A DNA stretch of 13,883 nt, from contig CAMPIL010000053.1 in NCBI GenBank assembly GCA_946886375.1, positions 1 through 13,883 on the forward strand. Direction: 5' to 3'. The notes beneath the pieces are model-generated. The model was not told where the DNA came from, made no database searches, and saw only the letters and a list, made by a program, of their open reading frames with translations. Positions 8,137 to 13,883 of this stretch are shown piece by piece. How positions within the stretch are numbered: the stretch's first letter is position 1; each line of letters begins with the position of its first letter. The DNA is from an uncultured Phycisphaerales bacterium. GTDB lineage: Bacteria > Planctomycetota > Phycisphaerae > Phycisphaerales > SM1A02. A program made the position numbers and the translations under genes.

Positions 8137-9193
8137 CGGCGTGCTCTCCTGCGTTTATGGCATGCATGAACGATTCAACCGCGGGCTTGCGCGCCGCGGC
8201 TGCCTGCACGTAGTCCACCTTCAAGTGATGTGGCACTGCGTATTGCGGATATTTCTCGGCCAGTTGCGCTCGAATGGGAACGTTGTGGGATGTTGATTCC
8301 GCGAGCATGCGCTCCACGCGCTCAGAAAGCAGAAAATCCATGAACCTGGCCGCCTGCACAGGATGCGGAGCCCCGTTGATGATCGCCGCGGTGTTGGGAA
8401 TGAGCAGCGTGCCCGCACCGGCCGCTTCCTGCTCGACGTTGTGGGAGGGATAGATCAACTGCACGTTGAATTCGCGCGCTTGCGCAGCCCAGACATCGTC
8501 GGTATCTGTCATGCCCACGTCGGCTTCGCCTTTGGCTACGGCTTCCACCACGCCCGCGTTCCCGCTGGGCAGCATGCGCACGCCGTTCGCCACAAGTCCT
8601 TCGATGAAAGCCGCGAAATACCCGGGCATGACTTCACGATCCCAGTAGGCTTTCATCGCGCCGAGGTGGCCGCCGGTTGTTCCGAATCGCGGATCTGCCA
8701 TCACGATGCGGTTCTTGAAACGATCCTGCGTCAAGTCCATCCATGTTCTTGGAATCTGATCTTCCGGCACTCGGTCGGGCGCGTACACGATCACGCGGGC
8801 CCGTGCCGCGAAGCCGTACCATCTGTCTAGCTCATCGCGAAATGCCTTGGGCCAGTCGGCCGTGGCGGTCGAGCGATGCTCGCGTAAAACTCCCGCCTGC
8901 GCGAGATCAATGGTCATGAACACCTCAGATGACCAGAACACATCCGCCTGCGGCCTGTTCTTTTCCGCGATCAATCGTTCAACCAGTCCGGTGGTCTTTC
9001 GCGCTTCGCTGTCGCCCACCATCAACACCCGAATGCCGGCCTCCCGCTCGAACGCGTCGATCACCTGCCGTGCAATGTGTTCGTCAGCCGACACGTAGAC
9101 TACGACGACAGGGCGGTCATCGCGCCGGCAGGCCGTTGCCAGGCATGAAATGGCCACGAGAATGATCGATAGACCGACGCAGCGGACGCGCAT
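8126..9193 (-). CDS. ABC transporter solute-binding lipoprotein, family 1 (FbpA-like)
   Basis: A 355-residue periplasmic binding protein. The N-terminus is a short basic segment, a hydrophobic run and LATAC, giving a lipoprotein cysteine at position 22; the mature protein would be anchored to the membrane. The start of the fold (VVVVYVSADEHIARQVIDAF, 29-48) is the typical first strand and helix of iron-type extracellular solute-binding proteins, and ADVFWSSE at 83-90 fits the same family. The paired tyrosines that hold iron in classical FbpA are not seen; the corresponding area reads GMTDTDDVWAAQ (227-238), so iron is only one candidate ligand. Its 3' end overlaps the permease start by 11 bases, so the two should form one transporter. 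No ATPase gene is found in the window. Upstream lies a 61-base gap from the coiled-coil gene, with no strong ribosome site. The family call is secure, the substrate is not. Confidence 0.93.
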   Translation of the reverse strand: MRVRCVGLSIILVAISCLATACRRDDRPVVVVYVSADEHIARQVIDAFEREAGIRVLMVGDSEARKTTGLVERLIAEKNRPQADVFWSSEVFMTIDLAQAGVLREHRSTATADWPKAFRDELDRWYGFAARARVIVYAPDRVPEDQIPRTWMDLTQDRFKNRIVMADPRFGTTGGHLGAMKAYWDREVMPGYFAAFIEGLVANGVRMLPSGNAGVVEAVAKGEADVGMTDTDDVWAAQAREFNVQLIYPSHNVEQEAAGAGTLLIPNTAAIINGAPHPVQAARFMDFLLSERVERMLAESTSHNVPIRAQLAEKYPQYAVPHHLKVDYVQAAAARKPAVESFMHAINAGEHADES

Positions 9194-9254
9194 GGCCGCT
9201 GATGGTACGCGCCCGGAATGATCCGCAACAGCGGCTATGACTCACCCGGAAACC

Positions 9255-11018
9255 TCAGGAGTTTCCGTCATCCTTGGCGGGCTCGTTGTCGGCTGGCGCG
9301 TCGTCAGGCTTTGCGGGATCAGCGGGCTTGTTCCCCTCAGCCGCTTTCTCCTCTGTTGCCTTGGTAAGTTTTTCAAGTTCGCCGAAGTAATGCTGCTGCG
9401 CTTCCTGATAGATGCGTGGCAGATTGTCTTCGGTCTGGGCTTCGTCAACGCCTTTGCGGACCGCTTCGGCAACAGCGCTGGCCTTGGCCTTGGATTCGCC
9501 GCGAACCTGCTGGCCATCGAACAGTTGCTTGGCGATGACGTCGCCTTCGACCGTCTGCACCTTTGATTGCTCAAGTTTGGTGCGCGTGGGTGTCTTGGCG
9601 TACTGCGACTGCCCGCCCGCAGCGCGGCCCCACTGCCCTTGGTTGCCGTTCTTCACGCTCCACTGCTGCATCGCCTGCTGCATGTTCAGACCCTGGCCTA
9701 ATCCCTGTGATTGCCCCTGGCACTGACCGGCTGCGGCTTGCGCTTCCTGAAGCAACTGCTGCAATTGCTCCATCTGGCCAAGTTGCTGCGCCATTTGGCC
9801 CGCGCCTTGCTGCATCTGCCCCTTTTCACCGCCCTGGCACGCCTGCGCCATTTGCTGGCAGGCCTGTCCCATGCCCTGGCACATCTGGGCCGCAGCCTGC
9901 TGCGCCTGCGCCATCTGCTGAAGTTGCTGCTTCTGCTGTTGATTGAGATTCTGGTTGTTCTGGATCGCCTGCTGAAGCGCCTGCGAGTTGTTCGCAAGGT
10001 TCGGATCCATGCCCGCCTGCTTCAATGCTTCCTGCAACTGCTGCTGTTGCTGCGCGAGCTTCTCGAGTTGCTCCGCGATGTTCTTCAGCTGCTCAGCGAG
10101 CTGCTTCTTCTCCTCTTCAGACATGTTGCCGTTCTGGGCCTTGTCCATCAGTTCCTGGAGGGCTTTCTGAGCCGCTGCGAAATCGCCTTTGGCCATCGAT
10201 TCAGCCAGTTCCTTCGCCGGGCCTTCTTCCGGGGTCTGCAGTTGATTCAGCGACTTGTCCAAGGCTTGAGCGGTCTTGCCCTTTTCGCCGTTGAGAATCT
10301 CATCCAGTTTCTTGTTCAGATCCGTCAACTTCTTCAGCGCGGATTGCTTGAACTCCTCAGGCCTGCGAAGCGCATCGGGATCGATGCCTTCCTTGGAAAT
10401 TTCGCCCATTGCCAGTTCCTTGCTCAGTTCCGGCTTTTCCTGGATGGACTTGATCACCGCCTCGATGGACTTCTCCGATTCAAGTTTCGCCTGAGTGACA
10501 TCAGATTGAAGTTTCGGATCACGGGCAAAGATGTTCCGAGGCTGAACCAGCGACAGCATGACTGCCGCCAGCACGATCAACGGGCTGACCCACCATGCGG
10601 CAGGGGGAGTGACGGCAAAGCGGCGACGGGCCAATTCGTGCGTGCGCGGATCGCGCGCGGTGAGCACCGCGTCCTCGATCGCCGCCTGCGCAAACCCATC
10701 GTCACGTCCCTGAACGTGCAATGCAGTTGAAAGTTTCTCGCGAAGGTCCAGTCGCTCATCCACGACCAATGCGACGTGCGGTTCGGTCGGCCGGCGGCGC
10801 GCCCAGAGGATCGCCGCAGCCCCCACCGCCGCCGCGCCCAGCGCTGGGCCAACCCACGCCCAAGGTACAATGCCCGCCGCCGATGCAAGCCGGTCGACCA
10901 CCATCAGAACCAGCGCAATAGCGCCGGCGACAATCGCCGTGGCGTGCAGGGCGCCGATGAAGGTCGTCAGTTCCAGCCGGCGAGAAGCGATCTGCAACAG
11001 TGCGCGAATGTCGTTCAT
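9255..11018 (-). CDS. Membrane-anchored Gln-rich coiled-coil protein, function unknown
   Basis: A 587-residue protein with three predicted membrane segments (about 21-41, 53-73 and 141-159), then a long soluble part. Basic residues at 73-76 and 131-133 suggest the 74-140 loop is cytoplasmic and the part after 160 periplasmic. Residues 180-330 look like charged alpha-helical coiled coil. Residues 321-450 are extremely rich in Gln, Met and Ala and contain cysteines at 380, 387, 394 and 433. The tail (from about 555) is acidic and Pro/Ala-rich. It somewhat resembles the DUF4175-type membrane proteins found near MoxR/vWA genes in planctomycetes and proteobacteria, but I cannot confirm the family. 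It is the first gene of the minus-strand run and has the strongest ribosome site there. It may be a scaffold for the envelope proteins encoded downstream; that is inference. Confidence 0.85.
   Translation of the reverse strand: MNDIRALLQIASRRLELTTFIGALHATAIVAGAIALVLMVVDRLASAAGIVPWAWVGPALGAAAVGAAAILWARRRPTEPHVALVVDERLDLREKLSTALHVQGRDDGFAQAAIEDAVLTARDPRTHELARRRFAVTPPAAWWVSPLIVLAAVMLSLVQPRNIFARDPKLQSDVTQAKLESEKSIEAVIKSIQEKPELSKELAMGEISKEGIDPDALRRPEEFKQSALKKLTDLNKKLDEILNGEKGKTAQALDKSLNQLQTPEEGPAKELAESMAKGDFAAAQKALQELMDKAQNGNMSEEEKKQLAEQLKNIAEQLEKLAQQQQQLQEALKQAGMDPNLANNSQALQQAIQNNQNLNQQQKQQLQQMAQAQQAAAQMCQGMGQACQQMAQACQGGEKGQMQQGAGQMAQQLGQMEQLQQLLQEAQAAAGQCQGQSQGLGQGLNMQQAMQQWSVKNGNQGQWGRAAGGQSQYAKTPTRTKLEQSKVQTVEGDVIAKQLFDGQQVRGESKAKASAVAEAVRKGVDEAQTEDNLPRIYQEAQQHYFGELEKLTKATEEKAAEGNKPADPAKPDDAPADNEPAKDDGNS
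9669..10058 (-). repeat. Low-complexity Gln/Met/Ala-rich coding repeat
   Basis: This stretch encodes residues 321-450 of the coiled-coil membrane protein and is dominated by CAG/CAA glutamine codons mixed with Met and Ala codons. Short imperfect units such as GQACQQMA and GQMAQQLGQM recur. Such DNA is prone to slippage, so its length may vary between strains and may be misassembled. Confidence 0.8.
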
Positions 11019-11282
11019 GTCATACCTCCCGACTGAAACTGCCCAGAGCAGAATCGCAACCGTGCCGGCGACTATTGACTACTACGTTCCAGACGCACGA
11101 ACATTGCACAAAACTCGTGGGGCTGCCGATGGAACCGATCGGCCTCAGCCGCACATACAATGATACGGTTGAAAACCCCCGCCAGCCTGAGAGAATTCCC
11201 CCCAATCACGCAGGTCCCGAAATCCGGGCCAATTCGCCCAAGGCCGGGCGACTCTGCTCAGGCGTACGCAAAGGAACCGAGA
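11019..11282. promoter_or_regulatory. Divergent intergenic region, presumed promoters for both directions
   Basis: These 264 bases separate the minus-strand run from the plus-strand genes and must hold the promoter of at least one of them. On the plus strand TACAAT at 11156-11161 could be a -10 box, but no good -35 lies 16-18 bases before it. TTGACT at 11075-11080 could be a -35 box but lacks a matching -10. On the minus strand I see no convincing sigma-70 pair. No riboswitch-like or operator-like structure stood out. Confidence 0.35.
11024..11030 (-). promoter_or_regulatory. Strong ribosome binding site of the first minus-strand gene
   Basis: GGGAGGT lies five bases before the ATG at 11018. 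It decides the start of the coiled-coil gene and is the best Shine-Dalgarno match seen among the minus-strand genes, fitting the role of first gene in the operon. A nearer out-of-frame ATG at 11023 meets a stop after one codon. Confidence 0.75.
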
Positions 11283-12182
11283 ATGCACCGGACCAGACTT
11301 TTGATGAAGTTGAACTCGATGGCCATGATCGCCATTTTCGCCGCTTGCTGGACGGCAAGCCCCGTCTTTGGGCAGGAAAGCGCCAGCGACCTCCGCAGGC
11401 AGAATCAACTGCTGGCCTCGCAGATTGAAACGCTCGAAAAGGAGTTGGACCTGGCCCGTCAACGCAATGGCGAACTGGAAGGCCGCATCGCACAACTCGA
11501 GCGTGAACTTGCCGCGCGTCGGGCCGCCCCCCCCGCATCAACTCAGCCCACTTCGCCGCCGCTTGACGAGGAAGAGATCACCGTCGATGAATCGATCCCC
11601 AACGCGAGCCCCCGTGCGCTGTTCAATGCCATCATCGCCAGCCACGACGAAGCCATGGCCGACATGGATTGGGGCGCGGCTGGAGATCGCAACCGCCGGG
11701 CCTACCTCAAGAAACTCGATGGCTGGCGCAACGGCGTGAATCGTCAGTTTCGCTCGCCGATCAAATGGTACGTGCGCGTGGTTGATGGAAGAATCTCACC
11801 CGCGGGCCATCGCATCATCACCCTCGTCGCCGTAGACCCGCAGACCGACGTTCGACTGGGGAACCCGTTCCAGGTCGTGCTGACCCAGAATCTGGTCGAT
11901 CGTCTGGCCCGGTACGAAGCCCGAGGCGAACTTGATGTGTTGATCCTTCGCGGGACGCTGGTTCCCGAAGTGCATGTCAATGAAGAGCGGCTGGATCGTG
12001 GGTCATTCGACAATCCGCCCCTGATCGGACCATTTGCCGAGTTCATGTACCGCGTTGATGTGGCGAGCCTCGTCCTACCGCGCGAAGAACTCAAGGAACC
12101 CGCGCCACCGGCCTCGACCAGGCCAGCCATGCCAGGCAACACCGAACCTGCGCCGGTTGAACCGATGCTTGAGAAGCCCTGA
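11283..12182 (+). CDS. Exported coiled-coil protein, function unknown
   Basis: A 299-residue protein I do not recognise. The ATG at 11283 is chosen because AAGGA sits seven bases before it and it begins a plausible Sec signal peptide (basic MHRTR and MK, hydrophobic AMIAIFAACW, cleavage near SPVFG-QES at about 30). The frame is open upstream to 11160, but that part has no ribosome site or signal. Residues 34-80 form a coiled coil with heptad leucines and isoleucines. A Pro/Thr/Ser linker (81-95) and an acidic patch (DEEEITVDE, 95-103) lead to a folded region at about 107-268. This holds a helical part followed by beta strands, with KWYVRVVDGR and ITLVAVDPQTDVRLG. A Pro-rich tail ends the protein. 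It is probably periplasmic or outer-surface and may oligomerise through the coiled coil. It reads away from the minus-strand run and is followed 104 bases later by the epimerase gene, so the two could be co-transcribed. Confidence 0.85.
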   Translation: MHRTRLLMKLNSMAMIAIFAACWTASPVFGQESASDLRRQNQLLASQIETLEKELDLARQRNGELEGRIAQLERELAARRAAPPASTQPTSPPLDEEEITVDESIPNASPRALFNAIIASHDEAMADMDWGAAGDRNRRAYLKKLDGWRNGVNRQFRSPIKWYVRVVDGRISPAGHRIITLVAVDPQTDVRLGNPFQVVLTQNLVDRLARYEARGELDVLILRGTLVPEVHVNEERLDRGSFDNPPLIGPFAEFMYRVDVASLVLPREELKEPAPPASTRPAMPGNTEPAPVEPMLEKP

Positions 12183-12286
12183 GCGGCTGATCGTGCAACT
12201 TGATTCCGGGGCTGGTGTATGAGTGCGATCAGACCACCTGCGCGCCAAGCGCTCGGCGTCTGCCTCGCCTTCCTCAGGAGCAATGC

Positions 12287-13567
12287 ATGTTCCGCTGCCA
12301 TTCCCTTCGTATCTCGACCGCCCTCGCCGCGCTCATTTTCGGATTGGGAGCGATTATGAATACGTCCGCACCCGCGCGCGGCGCCGAGCCGCAATCCGCC
12401 AAGCCCGCGCCCAAGCGCATTCTCATTCTCGGCGGAACCGGTTTTCTCGGGCCGGCCATCGTCGATGCCGCGAAAGCGCGCGGCCATTCGCTCACGCTGT
12501 TCAACCGCGGCCGCACTGAGAAACGCATCGGCTTGATCGATGGCGTTGAGCATTTGTACGGGAATCGCGATCCAAACCTGCCCGCCGACGAAACCAAGGA
12601 TGAGCAAGGCAACTACATCAATCCCTCGCCGCGCGGCCTTGAAGCGCTGCAAGGCAAGACATGGGACGCCGTGGTCGACACTTCCGGCCAATATCGGCGG
12701 ATCGTCAAAGCCTCGGCTGAACTGCTCGCGCCCAATGTGAAGCAATATGTCTACGTCTCCAGCATTTCCGCCTACGCGAGCAACGCACGGCCGAACGAAG
12801 ATGAATCCGGCGACACCGCGTCGGTTGCTGATCCCGACGTTGAGACGATGGGCGCCCAATTCGAGAACTACGGCGGACTCAAGGCGCTGTGCGAGCAAAC
12901 CATCGAATCCATCCTGCCCGGACGCACCACCGTTGTCAGGCCCGGCCTCATTGTCGGTCCGGGCGATCCCACCGATCGATTCACCTATTGGCCGCTGCGC
13001 ATCGCCAAGGGAGGCGAAGTGCTCGCGCCCGGAAAGGCGGACGATCCGGTGCAGTTGATCGATGTGCGCGATCTTGCGGAATGGATCGTCCTGCTCATCG
13101 AGAACAACACCACTGGCATCTTCAACGCGATCAATCCCGGCCCGAACAAACTGACGATGGGCGAGGTGCTCGAAGCGTGCAAGAAGGCGGCCAAGAGCGA
13201 TGCGACGTTGACGTGGGCGTCGGCCGAGTTCCTGGAGCAGCAGCAAGTTTCGCCGTGGGGCGACATGCCGCTGTGGATTCCGCACGAGGGCGACTACGCG
13301 GGATTTCACCTGCGCAGCAATGCCAAGGCCGCAGCTGCGGGCCTGAAGATGCGCCCTGTTGAAGATACGGTCGCGGCAATTCTGAATTGGTGGCCGAAGG
13401 AATTGGAGCGTCGCGTGCGCGTTACCGCCGAAATGCAATCCAAGCACGTCGGCCAGCCTGTGCCGCAGATGCCTGATCCCCGGGAATTGCGTGCGGGTAT
13501 CAAGCCCGACCGTGAAACCCAAGTGCTGAAACTCTGGCGACAATCGCAGGTCAAGAGCGATTCCTGA
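12287..13567 (+). CDS. Secreted NAD-dependent epimerase/dehydratase-like protein
   Basis: A 426-residue protein of the extended short-chain dehydrogenase/epimerase family. The ATG at 12287 has AGGAG six bases upstream and begins a signal peptide: basic N-terminus, hydrophobic ALAALIFGLGAIM at 12-24, cleavage near ARGA-EP at about 33. No twin-arginine motif is seen, so export would be by Sec. The Rossmann fold starts at 43 with GGTGFLG at 49-55, followed by LFNRGRT (71-77). The catalytic set is Ser at 158-161 (SSIS), Tyr195 and Lys199 (YGGLK). VVRPGLIVGPGD at 216-227 is the usual epimerase strand after the active site. The NAD-binding loop and the Tyr/Lys pair are intact, so it should be active if it meets cofactor. 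The substrate cannot be told; a nucleotide-sugar or related sugar is the family norm. A periplasmic location for an NAD enzyme is odd but has parallels in exported oxidoreductases of planctomycetes. Confidence 0.93.
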   Translation: MFRCHSLRISTALAALIFGLGAIMNTSAPARGAEPQSAKPAPKRILILGGTGFLGPAIVDAAKARGHSLTLFNRGRTEKRIGLIDGVEHLYGNRDPNLPADETKDEQGNYINPSPRGLEALQGKTWDAVVDTSGQYRRIVKASAELLAPNVKQYVYVSSISAYASNARPNEDESGDTASVADPDVETMGAQFENYGGLKALCEQTIESILPGRTTVVRPGLIVGPGDPTDRFTYWPLRIAKGGEVLAPGKADDPVQLIDVRDLAEWIVLLIENNTTGIFNAINPGPNKLTMGEVLEACKKAAKSDATLTWASAEFLEQQQVSPWGDMPLWIPHEGDYAGFHLRSNAKAAAAGLKMRPVEDTVAAILNWWPKELERRVRVTAEMQSKHVGQPVPQMPDPRELRAGIKPDRETQVLKLWRQSQVKSDS

Positions 13568-13799
13568 TTCGCGAATTCTTGTCGGGTTTTGGCATCGGCG
13601 CTGCGCTCAACGCCATTCAGGTTCGCAAACTCACGCCCGGCGATGTCACGCGCGACAGCGCGGTAAACGTGAACGATCTGCTTGGCGTGATCAGTACATG
13701 GGGTTCATGCCCGCCGCAGACCACCATCTGGCCGGCGGACCTTGATCACAGCGGAACGGTGAATGACCTGCTCGCGGTGATAACAATTGGATACGTTGA
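13568..13799 (+). pseudogene. Remnant of a dockerin-like C-terminus
   Basis: Reading in the frame starting at 13561 gives a short beta-like lead (NAIQVRKLTPGDV) and then a dockerin-type calcium loop DVTRDSAVNVND followed by LLGVISTWGSCPP. A second copy, ADLDHSGTVND with LLAVI, lacks the two residues (VN) present in the first loop. Just after it, at 13780-13788, ATAACAATT appears to have lost one A: restoring it gives VINNW, the expected end of the repeat, then a stop at 13797-13799. No good start codon or upstream domain is present, because the epimerase gene lies directly before it. It is therefore most likely the 3' scrap of a larger secreted protein. Alternatively it is a small gene with a TTG start whose unshifted frame stays open to the window end. 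Such repeats anchor or assemble extracellular proteins in Phycisphaerae; the exact role there is unproven. Confidence 0.6.
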
Positions 13800-13816
13800 A
13801 ATTACAACAACGCAAA

Positions 13817-13842
13817 CGCCCGCGACGTATCAGTCGCGAGCG
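13817..13842 (+). terminator. Strong hairpin, terminator-like
   Basis: CGCGAC at 13821-13826 pairs perfectly with GTCGCG at 13833-13838 around the loop GTATCA. Past one C/A mismatch, CGC (13817-13819) pairs with GCG (13840-13842). It lies 18 bases after the restored dockerin stop, where a terminator would be expected. No run of T follows, so it may instead be a dispersed intergenic repeat or a Rho-type pause site. Confidence 0.4.
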
Positions 13843-13883
13843 CTTCAAATGAACCATTTGGGATTGTCAATCGCAATCAATGA

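Noticed and set aside
11160..11282. Upstream extension of the exported coiled-coil gene to an ATG at 11160.
   Set aside because: It would bury the signal peptide behind 41 residues and has no ribosome site; the ATG at 11283 has both a ribosome site and the signal.
12187..12232. Seven-base inverted repeat CTGATCG / CGATCAG around a 32-base loop between the two plus-strand genes.
   Set aside because: The loop is too long and there is no T-run for a terminator, and a match of this size can arise by chance; there is not enough to call an operator.
12200..12286. Upstream extension of the epimerase to an ATT-proximal ATG at 12200.
   Set aside because: It would place 29 polar residues before the signal peptide; the ATG at 12287 has AGGAG at ideal spacing.
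11744..13543. A 599-codon open frame on the minus strand covering both plus-strand genes.
   Set aside because: It is antisense to two well-supported genes with signal peptides, ribosome sites and (for one) an intact Rossmann and Tyr/Lys motif. Its translation shows no recognisable domain and runs across the intergenic gap; long antisense frames are common in GC-rich DNA.
13567..13576. Ten-base perfect palindrome ATTCGCGAAT at the epimerase stop codon.
   Set aside because: It is short, isolated and partly coding; no second copy or flanking structure supports a function.

Overview
The window is GC-rich bacterial DNA, most likely from a planctomycete and probably of the class Phycisphaerae. This rests on three things: a long MoxR / DUF58 / von Willebrand A (vWA) cluster that includes a vWA protein with an inserted glutamine-amidotransferase-like fold; a Gln-rich coiled-coil membrane protein heading it; and, at the right edge, a dockerin-like sequence (GDVTRDSAVNVNDLL) of the style abundant in Phycisphaerae. 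The assignment is an inference from gene style, with no marker gene to confirm it. No RNA genes, insertion sequences, CRISPR arrays or attachment sites were seen.

Layout. Positions 1 to 11018 hold seven genes, all on the minus strand and tightly packed, which read like one operon transcribed right to left. In transcription order they are: a Gln-rich coiled-coil membrane protein (11018-9255); a lipoprotein-type ABC solute-binding protein (9193-8126); an ABC permease fused in frame to a six-blade NHL propeller (8136-5641); a 1003-residue membrane vWA protein with a GATase1-like domain (5619-2608); a MoxR-family AAA+ ATPase (2615-1545); a DUF58 vWA protein (1504-575); and the N-terminal part of a BatA-like membrane vWA protein (578 to the left edge). 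Three junctions overlap by 11, 8 and 4 bases, suggesting translational coupling. A 264-base divergent region (11019-11282) separates this from two plus-strand genes: an exported coiled-coil protein of unknown function (11283-12182) and a secreted NAD-dependent epimerase/dehydratase-like protein (12287-13567). The last 316 bases hold a degenerate dockerin tail and a strong hairpin.

How the genes may work together. MoxR ATPases with DUF58 and vWA partners are known or proposed metal-dependent chaperone-like systems that mature or remodel protein complexes at the membrane. Here that machinery shares an operon with an uptake-type binding protein and permease whose ATPase is absent from the window. 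The permease carries a probable periplasmic NHL propeller joined through what looks like a relict lipoprotein signal peptide. The most unusual features are this fusion, the ATP-less transporter embedded in a vWA/MoxR cluster, and a heptad-spaced Cys/Met motif in the Gln-rich protein. Any functional link between transporter and MoxR/vWA module is inferred from gene order alone.
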